A stretch of DNA of 64,000 nt, from positions 1-64,000 of the forward strand of contig NZ_CP092104.1 in assembly GCF_016918765.2 (NCBI RefSeq). Reading direction: 5' to 3'. The stretch is from Flagellatimonas centrodinii (GTDB lineage: Bacteria; Pseudomonadota; Gammaproteobacteria; Nevskiales; Nevskiaceae). The position numbers and the translations under genes are program-made. The notes beneath the pieces are model-generated. The model saw nothing but the letters and a program-made list of their open reading frames with translations. It ran no database searches and was not told the DNA's origin. Positions 17,822 through 27,165 of this stretch are shown here, piece by piece (the stretch's first letter is position 1; each line of letters starts with the position of its first letter).

Positions 17822-19171
17822 TTATAACCGCCCATCGACCGCATCGCGTGGCAGGACGTACTTGACGTCGTACAGCACTGCACCGGGCTTGCCGTAGGTG
17901 CGGATGCCGTCGGCGCCGAGGTCGCGGAATGCGTCATGTCCAACGGCCATGACGATAGCGTCGTATTCGGCCTCGCGCGGCTCGCAAAGGATCAGGCCGT
18001 ATTCATGCTCCGCCTCGCCAGCATCCACCCAAGGATCGCAAGTATCGACACAGGCGTTATAGCCCTTCAGCGCGTCGATGATATCGACAACACGCGTGTT
18101 CCTCAGATCTGGGCAGTTCTCCTTGAAGGCCAGGCCGAGGATCAGCACGTGGGCGTTCACCGGATTGATGCCTTTGCGCACCATCAGCCTAATTACTTCG
18201 CTCGCCACATAGGCGCCCATACCGTCATTGGTGCGGCGGCCGGCGAGGATGACGTCCGGGTGGTGGCCGACTTCCTGTGCCTTATGGGTCAGATAGTAAG
18301 GGTCGACGCTGATGCAGTGGCCGCCGACCAGGCCGGGGCGGAAGGGCAGGAAGTTCCATTTGGTGCCGGCGGCTTCCAGCACTTCCAGGGTGTCGATGCC
18401 CAGTTTGTTGAAAAGGATGGCCAGGTCATTCACGAGCGCGATGTTGAGGTCGCGCTGGGTGTTTTCGATGACCTTGGCGGCCTCCGCCACTTTGATGCTA
18501 CTGGCCTTATAGGTGCCGGCGGTGATGATGCTGGCGTAGAGGCTGTCGACCAGGTCGGCCACTTCGGGGGTGGAGCCGCTGGTGACTTTTTTGATGTCGG
18601 GGAGGCGATGGGCTTTGTCGCCGGGGTTGATGCGTTCTGGGCTGTAGCCGCAGAAGAAACCGTGAGGGGTGAGGGGTGAGGGGTGAGGTGGGACAGCAAC
18701 GTCAACGGCAGAGGCAGCAGCTAGACGTTCGGTGCACTGGTAGGTGAGGCCGGACACCTTTTCCAGGACGGGGACGCAGTCTTCTTCGGTGGCGCCGGGG
18801 TAGACGGTACTTTCGTAGATGACGATGTTGCCGGGCTTCAGCACTTTGCCGATGGTTTCGCTGGCTTTGAGCAGCGGCGTCAGGTCCGGGCGTTTGTGGG
18901 CGTCGATTGGGGTGGGAACGGTGACGATGTAGATGTTGCAGTCGGCGATGTCCCCCGGGTTGCTGGTGTACCGAAGCTGCGTGGCTTCGGCCAGTTCTTG
19001 CGGGCTCATCTCGCGGGTGTGGTCCCTGCCCTGCCTCAGCTCGTCAATGCGTTTGGCATTGATGTCGAAACCGACGGTTTTGTACTTCTTGCCGAATTCA
19101 GCGGCCAGGGGTAGGCCGACGTAGCCCAGGCCAATGACGGCGATGTGGGCGGTTTGGAGTGTTGGGAGCAT
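17822..19171 (-). CDS. tviB: UDP-HexNAc 6-dehydrogenase, TviB/VipA/WbpO-like
   Basis: NAD-dependent oxidation of a UDP-N-acetylhexosamine to the uronic acid, in the cytoplasm. The N-terminal Rossmann domain has [16 protein letters not shown] (about 11-26). The central region has [31 protein letters not shown] and [16 protein letters not shown]. The catalytic-Cys loop is [19 protein letters not shown], and the C-terminal domain has [17 protein letters not shown]. Between GLTYQ and [10 protein letters not shown], where relatives have about three residues, there are about 26, partly encoded by GTGAGGG heptamers. The frame stays open at 449 residues, slightly long for the family. All catalytic residues are present, but activity with the added loop is untested. 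Confidence 0.9.
   Translation of the reverse strand: MLPTLQTAHIAVIGLGYVGLPLAAEFGKKYKTVGFDINAKRIDELRQGRDHTREMSPQELAEATQLRYTSNPGDIADCNIYIVTVPTPIDAHKRPDLTPLLKASETIGKVLKPGNIVIYESTVYPGATEEDCVPVLEKVSGLTYQCTERLAAASAVDVAVPPHPSPLTPHGFFCGYSPERINPGDKAHRLPDIKKVTSGSTPEVADLVDSLYASIITAGTYKASSIKVAEAAKVIENTQRDLNIALVNDLAILFNKLGIDTLEVLEAAGTKWNFLPFRPGLVGGHCISVDPYYLTHKAQEVGHHPDVILAGRRTNDGMGAYVASEVIRLMVRKGINPVNAHVLILGLAFKENCPDLRNTRVVDIIDALKGYNACVDTCDPWVDAGEAEHEYGLILCEPREAEYDAIVMAVGHDAFRDLGADGIRTYGKPGAVLYDVKYVLPRDAVDGRL
18662..18688. repeat. GTGAGGG heptanucleotide repeat inside the dehydrogenase gene
   Basis: Three perfect GTGAGGG units plus a fourth ending in T, read on the plus strand. They encode the Pro/His/Ser/Thr-rich part of the extra loop. 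A 7-bp unit is not a multiple of three, so any gain or loss of a unit would shift the dehydrogenase frame. Confidence 0.9.
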
Positions 19172-19205
19172 GGGCCGTATGGGGTGAGGAAGGCGCCATT
19201 GGCGC

Positions 19206-19247
19206 CGGGAATCGGGAATCGGGAATCGGGAATCGGGAATCGGGAAT
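19206..19247. repeat. Six perfect GGGAATC heptamers
   Basis: Six uninterrupted copies of GGGAATC lie between the epimerase gene and the dehydrogenase start. Single or double copies of the same heptamer appear near 20340, 25360 and in the guaB-guaA gap. Repeats of this kind are known from xanthomonad-type genomes. Confidence 0.95.
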
Positions 19248-19296
19248 CGTTGGGGGCTAAGGCAACTGCAGACGATGAAGCCGAACGCGTCCCGGG

Positions 19297-20319
19297 TTAG
19301 ACGCCATAGAACTGGCGATACCAGGCGACGAAGTTGGCCACGCCTTGTTTGACCGGGGTGGCGGGTTTGTAGCCGACGGCGGCTTGCAGTTCGGTGACAT
19401 TGGCGTAGGTGTCGGGCACGTCGCCGGCTTGCAGGGGCAGCAGTTCCTGGATGGCCTTTTTGCCCAGGGCGTCTTCAATGGCTTCGATGTAGGCCGACAA
19501 CTTCACCGGGTTGTTGTTGCCGATGTTGAACAGGCGCCAGGGGGCGTTGCTGGTGGCGGGGTCCGGGTTGCCGCTGTCCCAGGCCGGGTTGGGCTGGGCG
19601 ATCTGGTCGCTGGCGCGGATCACGCCTTCGGCGATGTCGGTCACGTAGGTGAAGTCGCGCGTGTGGTTGCCGTGGTTGAACACCTGGATGGGCTTGCCTT
19701 CGAGGATGTTCTTGGTGAACAGGAACAGCGCCATGTCCGGCCGGCCCCAGGGGCCATACACGGTGAAAAAGCGCAGGCCGGTGGTGGGTAGGCGATACAG
19801 GTGGCTGTAGGCGTGGGCCATCAGTTCGTTGGCGCGCTTGGTGGCGGCGTAGAACTGCAGCGGGTGCACGGTGGGGGCGTGCTCGCTGAAGGGCATGTCG
19901 GTGTTGGCGCCATACACGCTGCTGGTGCTGGCGTAGGTGAGGTGCGGCGTCTGGTTGTGGCGGCAGGCTTCGATGATGTTCACAAACGCATCGATGTTGC
20001 TGCGTACGTAGGCCCGCGGGTTCACCAGCGAGTAGCGCACCCCGGCCTGGGCAGCCAGGTGGATGACGCGGTCAAAGGGGTGCTGGGCAAAGCAGGCATC
20101 GACGGCGGCCTGATCGGCCAGATCTTGCCGCACCAGGGTGAATTTCGTGCCGGTCTCGGCCGAGAGCTTCTGCAGCTCCACCAGGCGCGCTTCCTTCACG
20201 GCGGGGTCGTAGTAGTCATTGACGACGTCAAAGCCGACCACCTCGTCGCCGCGCTTCAGCAGTTGGGTGGCGACGGTGTATCCGATGAATCCGGCAGCGC
20301 CGGTGACGAGAAATTTCAT
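19297..20319 (-). CDS. NAD-dependent sugar-nucleotide epimerase, UDP-glucuronate 4-epimerase type
   Basis: Extended short-chain dehydrogenase of 340 residues that inverts C4 of a UDP-uronic acid. [20 protein letters not shown] carries the NAD-binding glycine motif. [14 protein letters not shown] is typical of the CapI/LspL group. The catalytic set is intact: SSVYG, then YAATK (Tyr-x3-Lys). The open frame extends 152 codons upstream without homology, so I start at ATG 20319, where the NAD fold begins. It lies 125 bp upstream of the dehydrogenase gene and probably uses the same precursor pool, supplying a galacturonic-type donor. Confidence 0.88.
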   Translation of the reverse strand: MKFLVTGAAGFIGYTVATQLLKRGDEVVGFDVVNDYYDPAVKEARLVELQKLSAETGTKFTLVRQDLADQAAVDACFAQHPFDRVIHLAAQAGVRYSLVNPRAYVRSNIDAFVNIIEACRHNQTPHLTYASTSSVYGANTDMPFSEHAPTVHPLQFYAATKRANELMAHAYSHLYRLPTTGLRFFTVYGPWGRPDMALFLFTKNILEGKPIQVFNHGNHTRDFTYVTDIAEGVIRASDQIAQPNPAWDSGNPDPATSNAPWRLFNIGNNNPVKLSAYIEAIEDALGKKAIQELLPLQAGDVPDTYANVTELQAAVGYKPATPVKQGVANFVAWYRQFYGV

Positions 20320-20375
20320 TAGTGAGCAGTGAGGGTGGGCGCCGGTGGCGCCGGGAATGGGGAATCGTTTACAGC

Positions 20376-21842
20376 TTACGTGCCGAGAGGTACACCAAGG
20401 TCGGCGGCACGCGGAACCTCCACTCGCAGCACACAGCCTTTGGCGCGAGCCTGTTGCTGCAGTTTGCGAGCGAGGGTTTGTTTGGCGTCCGGGTCGCCGT
20501 GGACGAGGCGGACGGTGCGGGGCCATTTTCGCATGCCGGTGGCGAAGGCCAGCAGGCCGGCCTGGTCGGCGTGGGCGGAGTAGCCGCCGAGGCTGGTGAT
20601 GTCGGCCTTGATGTCGAGTCGCTGGCCGTCCAATTCCACCCAGCCGCCCTTGGGGCCGTACTGCTGAATGTCCCGCCCCGGCGTGCCGGCGGCCTGGTAG
20701 CCGACGAACAGCACGTTGTGGCGCGGCTCGTCGAGCATGGCTTTCAGGTAGTTGACGATGCGGCCGGCGTTGCACATGCCGCTGCCGGCCACCACCACCG
20801 CGGGGCGTTTGGTTTTGGCCAGGTGCCGCACCATGCGCAGGTGGGCGTCGTGGCGGTCCACCGTCAGCAGTTGCGCAAACCCCAGCGGCTTGCGGCCCTG
20901 GGTGACGCGCTTCAGGGCTTCGTCGTCCCAGTAGGGCTGCAGTTGCCGGTAGACGGTGGTGAATTTGCTGGCCAGCGGGCTGTCGAGGATCACCGGCAGT
21001 TGGTCCCAGGGCAGGTTCCGTTTGATCTTCTTCTGCTGGTTGCGAAACAGGATGTCTTCCAGCTCGTACAGCAGTTCCTGCGTGCGGCCAATGCTGAAGG
21101 CGGGGATGAGCACCGTGCCTTCATCCTGCAGGGCGCGTTGCAGGGTGCGTTCCAGCCGTTGGCGGCGGGTCTTGCGGTCTTCGTGGTTGCGGTCGCCGTA
21201 GGTACTCTCAATGACCAGGGTGTCGCAGCCATAGGGGGGCTTCGGTGCCGGCAGGATGGGCGCATGCGGGGCACCCAGGTCGCCGGAAAACACGGTGCGG
21301 TGCTTCGGCTGGCCGGCGGCCTTCACTTCGCATTCCACATAAGCGCTACCCAGAATGTGCCCCGCCCGCTGCAGGCGGATGCGGGCTTTCAGCTTTGGCG
21401 TTTCCAGCACCGTGTGCCAGCGGTTGTAGGGAATGGGCTGCAGCCGCTGTTCCACCAGCTTGCGGTAGCGCCGCACCTCGGCCGGTTCGCGGGTAAAGCT
21501 CAGCTTGAAGGCATCTTCCAGCACGATGGGCAGCAGCTTGGCGCTGGGCGGGCTGCACAGGATCGGCCCCTCGAAGCCCGCCGCCAGCAACCAGGGGATG
21601 CGGCCAACGTGGTCGATGTGCACATGGGTGGCGATCAGCGCCTGCACAGTGCGGAGGTCGAAGTCGATGGCGAGGCGCTCACGCCCTGCCCGGCCGCTGC
21701 CGGAGGTTTCCGCCCCCTGGAACAAACCGCAGTCGATGAGGAAGCTGTGGTCGGCATCCACCTGCCATTCGTGGCAGGACCCGGTGACGCCGGTGACGGC
21801 GCCGTGGTGGTGGATCTGGGGGAAGTCGGGCGTGGGCGTCAT
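20376..21842 (-). CDS. Beta-CASP metallo-beta-lactamase-fold RNA-processing type hydrolase
   Basis: Zinc hydrolase of the CPSF73/Ysh1-like group, whose characterised members cut RNA. The 488 residues show the metallo-lactamase motif [20 protein letters not shown] and FSGDLG. The beta-CASP part has [34 protein letters not shown] and the final [14 protein letters not shown] 21842 is preferred over 21890 because the longer start would run 41 bp into the regulator gene; the chosen start lies 8 bp after that gene. Its position in a polysaccharide control module is unusual for a general RNase. A link to EPS mRNA decay is only inference. Confidence 0.87.
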   Translation of the reverse strand: MTPTPDFPQIHHHGAVTGVTGSCHEWQVDADHSFLIDCGLFQGAETSGSGRAGRERLAIDFDLRTVQALIATHVHIDHVGRIPWLLAAGFEGPILCSPPSAKLLPIVLEDAFKLSFTREPAEVRRYRKLVEQRLQPIPYNRWHTVLETPKLKARIRLQRAGHILGSAYVECEVKAAGQPKHRTVFSGDLGAPHAPILPAPKPPYGCDTLVIESTYGDRNHEDRKTRRQRLERTLQRALQDEGTVLIPAFSIGRTQELLYELEDILFRNQQKKIKRNLPWDQLPVILDSPLASKFTTVYRQLQPYWDDEALKRVTQGRKPLGFAQLLTVDRHDAHLRMVRHLAKTKRPAVVVAGSGMCNAGRIVNYLKAMLDEPRHNVLFVGYQAAGTPGRDIQQYGPKGGWVELDGQRLDIKADITSLGGYSAHADQAGLLAFATGMRKWPRTVRLVHGDPDAKQTLARKLQQQARAKGCVLRVEVPRAADLGVPLGT

Positions 21843-21849
21843 GCCGGGG

Positions 21850-22209
21850 TCACTCCATGTGGCGATCGCGTGCCACGGCGGTGGCAGCACTGCGGTTCAT
21901 CTCCAGCTTCAGGGCGTCGAGCTCCGCCTTGAGCTGTTCGTATTCGTCCATGCGGCGCTGCAGGTAGTCCAGGGTGACACGCGCCTTGTGTTCCAGGCCG
22001 GTGGGCGTCAGTTGGTACAGATACCCCAGCCGGTTGCGACTGTTGCGGAAGTTGCGCGCTTTCACCAGGCCTTTGTCGAGCAGGCCCCGCAGCAGATAGT
22101 GGGTCTTGCCCAGGCTCACCCCGAGCGCATCGGCCAGCTCGCGCTGGGTGATGTCCGGCTGCTGGGCCAGCAGCTTGAGGATGCGAACGTGGGTTTCTTC
22201 GGCGGACAT
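21850..22209 (-). CDS. MarR-family EPS-associated transcriptional regulator
   Basis: Small winged-helix DNA-binding protein of the EPS-associated MarR subfamily. The core reads DITQRELADALGVSLGKTHYLLRGLLDKGLVKARNF, with the helix-turn-helix at about residues 20-45. A C-terminal coiled-coil-like stretch (LDYLQRRMDEYEQLKAELDALKLEM) suits dimerisation. ATG 22209 (MSAEETHVRIL) fits the family start; the frame extends to 22260 without conservation. Members of this subfamily are found next to exopolysaccharide genes and are presumed to control them. It precedes the beta-CASP gene by 7 bp, so the two are probably cotranscribed. Confidence 0.87.
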   Translation of the reverse strand: MSAEETHVRILKLLAQQPDITQRELADALGVSLGKTHYLLRGLLDKGLVKARNFRNSRNRLGYLYQLTPTGLEHKARVTLDYLQRRMDEYEQLKAELDALKLEMNRSAATAVARDRHME

Positions 22210-22265
22210 GACGGGGGTGAACGGCTGTTCAATCAATGAACGGTCTTGGCACAACTTCAATGGGC

Positions 22266-22637
22266 TGTCATCGCGAGGGGCGTGAGCCCCGTGGCGATCT
22301 CATGGGCACGGGCACTGCCCTCCGGACGAGATTGCCGCGCCCCCTCCGGGGGCTCGCAATGACAGGTGAGAGGTGCGGGCTCGTAATGACAGGGAATGGA
22401 CTGTCATCGCGAGGGGTGTAAGCCCAACCTTTGTCATCGCGAGGGGCGTGAGCCCCGTGGCGATCTCATGAGCAAGGGCACTGCCCTCCGGATGAGATTG
22501 CCGCGTCCCCTGCGGGGGCTCGCAATGACAGGTGAGGGGTGCGGACTCGCAATGACAAATGAAACGTGCGGGCTCGTAATGACAGGTGAGAGGTGCGGGC
22601 TCGGAATGACAAAAGAAACGTGCGGGCTCGCGATGAC
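22266..22637. repeat. REP-like array with two full pairs and several half units
   Basis: Two units of GTCATCGCGAGGGGCGTGAG...GGCGATCTCATG...GAGATTGCCGCG...GGGGGCTCGCAATGACAG start near 22266 and 22435. They are followed by a run of single GGGCTCG(C/T)AATGACA arms to 22637. It fills the whole gap between the WecA-like gene and the regulator gene. No ORF here is credible. Confidence 0.88.
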
Positions 22638-22664
22638 GCGATGAAAGTGTTGAGGTGCCCCCAA

Positions 22665-23801
22665 CTAGGTTCGGGGTGCGGGTTCAGACTCGGAGACGCG
22701 CGACTGCTGCACGAAGATGCCGGGAACGCGGAAGGTCACGACGGCGCGGTAGGCCAGGCCGTAGGTCACCACGAACAGGCCGCATGACGCGGCGGCCCAC
22801 AGGGCATTGTTCCAGAACACCACGGCGGGGATGGCCGACAGGCCAGCCAGCAGCCATAGGTAGGGGCTGGTGCGGGCATTGCGCCAAACCTTTTCCGTGC
22901 CTGCGGGCCGCGGGCCGTAGCGGCGCACCATGCGCCGCATGATCAACTGGTGCAGATGCAGGGCATCGGGCTGCGAAATGCTGGACAGCTGATGACGACC
23001 ACGGCGGAAGATGCTGAACAGGGTCTCCCACACCGGGTACACCATCACCAGCAGCAGGGCCCAGGGCGACACCTCGGGGTTTCGCACCACCAGCATCAGG
23101 CTGAGGATGGCCATCAGGCAGCCCAGCATGTAGGCCCCGGCGTCACCCAGAAAGATTCGGCCATTGGGGAAGTTCCAGAACAGGAAGCCCAGGGTCGCCC
23201 CGGCCAGGATCAGGGCGGCGCCGGTGACGAACGGGTCCCCCGCCTGCGCGGCGATGCCGGCGATGGCGCTGAGGGCGATCACGCACACCCCACCCGCAAG
23301 GCCGTTGCAGCCGTCGATGATGTTGGTGGCATGGGCCACACCCCCCACCGCCACCATGGTGACGGCCAGGCTGATCAGCACGTGGGCATTCAGCACGGCG
23401 TCGAGCACGGCCACATCGGTGCGCAGCATGCGGGCATCGAGCAGCCAGAACGCCATGGCGGCCGAGACAAACGCGACCCACAACCGCAACGCAGGGCTGA
23501 CACGGCGGGTCAGGTCTTCGAGCAAGCCGGCGGAGAAAATCGGCAGTGCGCACACGATGAGACTGGTGGCCAGCATCGTGTAGGCAGGATGGGTATACCA
23601 GGCCCAGCACATCACGCCGACGAAGGCGGCGACGGCAATCGGCACGCCACCCAGGCGCGGCACCCAGTGGTCATGAATCTTCTGCAGGCCGTCGGACTCG
23701 TCCGCCCCCAGGCGCAGCTCGCGGGCGGCATACAGCGTGAGGGCGCAGGCGCCAAAGGAAAGCCCGAGCGTGGCCAGCGAAATCAACAGCAACATCGTCA
23801 T
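22665..23801 (-). CDS. Undecaprenyl-phosphate HexNAc-1-phosphate transferase (WecA/MraY family)
   Basis: Initiating enzyme that moves a sugar-1-phosphate from a UDP-sugar onto undecaprenyl phosphate. The 378-residue protein has about ten membrane helices. The expected cytoplasmic loops are HDHWVPRLGGVPIA (substrate and Mg loop), ATNIIDGCNGLAGGV (Asp motif) and LGDAGAYMLGCLMAI. It lies at the regulatory end of the locus, downstream of the RfaH-like gene, and could start the repeat unit built by the four GT4 enzymes. The exact sugar is not determined. Start ATG 23801. Confidence 0.88.
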   Translation of the reverse strand: MTMLLLISLATLGLSFGACALTLYAARELRLGADESDGLQKIHDHWVPRLGGVPIAVAAFVGVMCWAWYTHPAYTMLATSLIVCALPIFSAGLLEDLTRRVSPALRLWVAFVSAAMAFWLLDARMLRTDVAVLDAVLNAHVLISLAVTMVAVGGVAHATNIIDGCNGLAGGVCVIALSAIAGIAAQAGDPFVTGAALILAGATLGFLFWNFPNGRIFLGDAGAYMLGCLMAILSLMLVVRNPEVSPWALLLVMVYPVWETLFSIFRRGRHQLSSISQPDALHLHQLIMRRMVRRYGPRPAGTEKVWRNARTSPYLWLLAGLSAIPAVVFWNNALWAAASCGLFVVTYGLAYRAVVTFRVPGIFVQQSRVSESEPAPRT

Positions 23802-23906
23802 GGTGTGGTTATCGCCCCGGCAGATCAGCGGCCTTCTGGCACGCTCCCGCCCTCCGAATGAGAATCGGTCTCAAAAACTTGTCGCCCCACCCCGCCACCG
23901 CGTAGC

Positions 23907-24425
23907 TCAGTTGGCGGCGAGGTACAGGTTGTCGACGCGGGTTTCCACCTCGCGCCCCAGCATCTGTATCAACATCACACTGCGGTGCTGGCCATCGGGT
24001 TCCAGATAGATGGCCTCGACATCCACAAACCCACCACCGTTGAGCCGCAAGCGCTGCCCATGCGAGAACCGCGCCACCGGAGTGTGCGGCGTTTCGCCAG
24101 TCGCTTCTGTGCGCTGGCGCAAGTTGTGCACCACGGCCGGCGGTACCTGCAGCAGGCGGCCGGCGCTGCGGACGAAACCGCTCACACCCGGCAGGTACTG
24201 CAGGTGGTTGTAGGGGGTGTGGTCGAAGTCGACCTGGACGAACACGTAGCGCGGGAACAGCCACTCGTCACGCAGGGTGCGTTTGCCGTTGACCCAGCGT
24301 TCACAGGGGATGGTGGGGGCCAACCGCGGCAGGTTCAGTCGATCGAGATGCGCGATGACCCGGCCTTCCATGCGAGGACGGCTGGTCAGAAGGTGCCAGT
24401 GCTGGCCTTCGGCGATGTCGATCAC
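23907..24425 (-). CDS. rfaH: RfaH-like transcription antiterminator (NusG paralogue)
   Basis: NusG-family specialist that rides RNA polymerase through long surface-polysaccharide operons. The NGN domain includes QHWHLLTSRPRMEGRVIAHL and the conserved FPRYVFVQVD. Then come PGVSGFVRSAGR and a C-terminal KOW-like part (FSHGQRLRLNGGGFVDVEAI). From GTG 24425 the product is 172 residues, close to the usual RfaH length; the frame runs on to 24500 with no conserved sequence. It sits 105 bp upstream of the WecA-like gene. I did not find a clear ops element (GGCGGTAGC-type), so the direct targets are not shown. Confidence 0.83.
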   Translation of the reverse strand: MIDIAEGQHWHLLTSRPRMEGRVIAHLDRLNLPRLAPTIPCERWVNGKRTLRDEWLFPRYVFVQVDFDHTPYNHLQYLPGVSGFVRSAGRLLQVPPAVVHNLRQRTEATGETPHTPVARFSHGQRLRLNGGGFVDVEAIYLEPDGQHRSVMLIQMLGREVETRVDNLYLAAN

Positions 24426-24715
24426 AGTAAGCGTCCCTGCCTGTGAATTTCGGCAAAAAACATGATGAAACCCCCGCCCCTGAACCGCTGTGCGTCGCAA
24501 GGACTTACGCCCCTACTCTACTGGGTAGGGCGCATTGCCACAAAGTCAATCGAAACACGTTGTTATGTGCACAACTTTACGTTAACTGTCGCCAAAGATA
24601 ACCCCCTAGATGGTCAGGCGCGTGACAAAACCTGACGAGTGGTGCGACCACCGTCACGGTTATCGGGGTGCGCGAGGCGCTGGTTTGCGTGCTTTCGCAC
24701 GATTTCGACCGGGTT
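24426..24715. promoter_or_regulatory. AT-richer leader upstream of the RfaH-like gene, with hairpin
   Basis: No gene is visible between the RfaH-like start and the MsrA stop. On the minus strand there is a TTGACT (24549-24544) with a weak TACCCA 16 bp further on. An imperfect hairpin follows, CGCCCTAC paired with GTAGGGGCG (24508-24532), before the coding start. The composition is visibly more AT-rich than the flanking genes, as expected for a promoter region. The boxes are weak. Confidence 0.4.
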
Positions 24716-25327
24716 CTAGTCGCGCTTCAGGCGCTGAGGGAAATACAGCCCAAGCTTCTCCACCTTGGGCAGGGCGGCGAACTGCACGTAGGGCTGCCCG
24801 GGGTTCCGCGCGGCGTAGTCCTGGTGATAGGCCTCGGCCGGGTAGAAGGTGGTGAGCGGTTCCAGGGTGGTGACGATGGGCGCCGGGAAGGCACCCGCGG
24901 CGTCCAGCACCTGGATGTAGTCCGCCGCCACGTTGCGCTGGGCCTCGTCGGCATAGAACACGGCCGACCGGTACTGGCGACCACGGTCGTTGCCCTGGCG
25001 GTTGAGCGTGGTGGGGTCATGTGCCACGGCAAAGAACACCTTCAGCAGCTCGCCGAGGCGGATCTGGCTGGCATCAAAGGTGATGCGGATCACCTCGGCG
25101 TGGTCGGTGGCGCCGGAACACACGGCATCGTAGTTGGCAGTGGCAGCCGTACCGCCGGCATAGCCGGAGACCACCGACTTGACGCCGGCGATGGCGAGAT
25201 ACACCGCCTCGGTGCACCAGAAGCAGCCACCGCCCAACACCAGCGACTGCTCGGCACCGGCCTCGGGGCCGATGTCGTGCGGCGGATCGGGGAAGTCTGC
25301 AGGGGTCAGGGCGTGGCCGCGGGTCAT
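24716..25327 (-). CDS. msrA: Peptide-methionine (S)-S-oxide reductase
   Basis: Repairs oxidised methionine in proteins by thiol chemistry. The 203-residue protein carries the catalytic GGGCFWCTEAVY motif (about 33-44), then VVSGYAGG, DHAEVIRI, HDPTTLNRQGNDRG and EAYHQDYAARNPGQPY near the C terminus. All are standard for MsrA. It has no signal peptide. REP repeats lie upstream and the RfaH leader downstream, so it is likely a single transcription unit. Confidence 0.95.
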   Translation of the reverse strand: MTRGHALTPADFPDPPHDIGPEAGAEQSLVLGGGCFWCTEAVYLAIAGVKSVVSGYAGGTAATANYDAVCSGATDHAEVIRITFDASQIRLGELLKVFFAVAHDPTTLNRQGNDRGRQYRSAVFYADEAQRNVAADYIQVLDAAGAFPAPIVTTLEPLTTFYPAEAYHQDYAARNPGQPYVQFAALPKVEKLGLYFPQRLKRD

Positions 25328-25419
25328 AGGAGAGTGCCGAGTGGGGGCGCCGTTGCGCCGGGAATCGCTAGCCTCAAAAGCATACAGCTACCAACGTCAC
25401 GAAGGGCATAGACCACTTC

Positions 25420-25647
25420 TGTCATCGCGAGGGGCGTAGCCCCGCGGCGATCTCGTGATCGAGGGCACTGCCAACCGGAGGAGATTGCCGCGCCCGCGTT
25501 GCGGGCTCGCAATGACAAATGAGGGATGGGGCTCGCAATGACAAATGAGGGATGGCGCTCGCGATGACAAATGAGGGATGTGGCTCGCGATGACAAATGG
25601 GAGATGGGCCTCGCGATGACAAACGGCGGATGGGGCTCGCGATGACG
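25420..25647. repeat. REP-like array upstream of msrA
   Basis: One full pair (TGTCATCGCGAGGGGCGTAG...GGCGATCTCG and GAGATTGCCGCG...GGGCTCGCAATGACA) is followed by a ladder of half units, each GGCTCGCGATGACAAA or similar, at a period of about 30 bp to 25647. Confidence 0.88.
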
Positions 25648-25662
25648 GCGGACTCGGGCCGA

Positions 25663-27165
25663 CTACAGCAGCGGCGGGTTGATCTCGAGGGGGTTGAAGT
25701 CGGGCTCGGCCGGCGGCGGGGCGTCGGGGACCGAGGGGGTGATGTCGCCCTCGGGGGTGTCGGCGTCGTCGGCCAGTGAGGGGCGGCCTTCGGTGATCCA
25801 CACCAGCATGTCGTAGAAGGTCCGCACGTTGGCCACGTAGTGCAAGGCCTCAAAGCCCCGTGCGTAGCCAAAGCGGGTCTGGCTGTGCCAGCGCTGCTGG
25901 GTCAGCAGCGGCAGGCTTTCGCGGACGTCGAGCCAGCGGTTGGGGTCACCGCCGCGCTTTTCGGTCAGCGCTCGGGCATCAATGAGGTGCCCCAGCCCCA
26001 TGTTGTAGCCGGACAGCGCCATCCAGTAGCGGTCCGGCAGCGGCACTTCGGGAATCTGGTCGAGCAGGCGGCGGAAGTAGCGGGCGCCGCCGAAGATGCT
26101 CTGGCGCGGGTCTTCGCGGTCGCTGACACCGAGAAACTCGGCGGTGGCCAGGGTGAGCATCATGATGCCGCGAACACCGGTGGGGCTGACCGCGGTCGGG
26201 TCCCAGTGCGACTCCTGATAGCCCATGGCGGCGAGCAAGCGCCAGTCGATGTCCTGCTGCGCGCCAGCCGCTTCAAAGTGCCCCCGATATCGCGGCAGGC
26301 GGCTGTCGGCGTGCTTGGCCAGCGCCACACTGCTGACGTAGTCGAGCTGTTCGACATGGCCGAAATGCCGGTCGTGCAGGCCTTCGATGACGGCCGGATC
26401 GAGCGACTCGATGAAGTCGCGCGCGGCATCAAACAGGCTGCTGTCGCCGCGGCGGGAAAAGGCCCAGGCCAACGGGGTCTCGTCGTCGAGGTCGAAGGCC
26501 ACCATCAGTTGCGGGTAGTAGCGCTTGTTGATGGCAACGATGTCGGAATAGGCGATGGTGTAGTCGAGCTCGCCCTGGGCCACCGCGTACAACAGGGCTT
26601 CGGACTCCAGCTGATCGGTGTCGTCCCACTGCAGGTCCGGCAGGTCATCGCGCATGGCTGCCAGGCGTTCGGCCGGCACCGAATCGCGCACCACCCGCAG
26701 CGTGCCCTGCAGGTCTTGCAGCTGCTTCGGCCGCGGCTGCCCCATGCGGTAGACCAGCTGCGAACGCACGGTCTGCAGGGGCGGCGTGAAGTAGAAGCGT
26801 GACTGCCGCTGCTGGCTGACTCCGAGCCCGGCAGCGGCAAAGTCGGCCTCCCCCGCCATCACCCGGTTGAGGGTCTCCGGCGGCGTCGGGCTCAGCACCA
26901 GCTCCAGCCGGACCCCCAGGTGTTCCGCAAAGCGCTGCGCCAGGTCGTACTCGAAGCCGGTCGGCCCGTCCCGCCCCTCGTAGTACGTCGTGGGGCTGTT
27001 GACCGTGGCCATGCGCAACACGCCGAGGGTCTGCACCTGGTCGAGCCGCGACGCCGTGGGCGAACAGGTGCCCAGGGTCGCCATCAGGGCGAGCAGGATC
27101 AGCGCCACCACGCCTGAGCGCGCGTGAGCCCGCGCGATGCGTAGCGCTCGCAGTGCAGCCCTCAT
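25663..27165 (-). CDS. mltF: Membrane-bound lytic murein transglycosylase F
   Basis: Cleaves peptidoglycan glycan strands in the periplasm. The 500-residue protein has an N-terminal hydrophobic export segment (VVALILLALMATL). A solute-binding-like domain follows (about 45-280, LGVLRMATVNSPTTYYEGRD, GFEYDLAQRFAEHLGV). The C-terminal lysozyme-like catalytic domain has LLAAMGYQESHWDPTAVSPT with the catalytic Glu, then GVRGIMMLTLATAEFLGV and LSGYNMGLGHL. Domain order and length match MltF. It ends about 15 bp from the REP array. Confidence 0.93.
   Translation of the reverse strand: MRAALRALRIARAHARSGVVALILLALMATLGTCSPTASRLDQVQTLGVLRMATVNSPTTYYEGRDGPTGFEYDLAQRFAEHLGVRLELVLSPTPPETLNRVMAGEADFAAAGLGVSQQRQSRFYFTPPLQTVRSQLVYRMGQPRPKQLQDLQGTLRVVRDSVPAERLAAMRDDLPDLQWDDTDQLESEALLYAVAQGELDYTIAYSDIVAINKRYYPQLMVAFDLDDETPLAWAFSRRGDSSLFDAARDFIESLDPAVIEGLHDRHFGHVEQLDYVSSVALAKHADSRLPRYRGHFEAAGAQQDIDWRLLAAMGYQESHWDPTAVSPTGVRGIMMLTLATAEFLGVSDREDPRQSIFGGARYFRRLLDQIPEVPLPDRYWMALSGYNMGLGHLIDARALTEKRGGDPNRWLDVRESLPLLTQQRWHSQTRFGYARGFEALHYVANVRTFYDMLVWITEGRPSLADDADTPEGDITPSVPDAPPPAEPDFNPLEINPPLL

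Noticed and set aside
20322-21932. 536-codon plus-strand ORF opposite the beta-CASP gene
   Set aside because: Composition is Val/Gly/Gln/His-rich, as expected for the antisense of a GC-rich gene. The minus-strand protein has complete metal-binding motifs.
24426-24715. ops element for the RfaH-like protein
   Set aside because: I looked for GGCGGTAGC-type sequence in this leader and upstream of the other polysaccharide genes by eye and found no convincing match.
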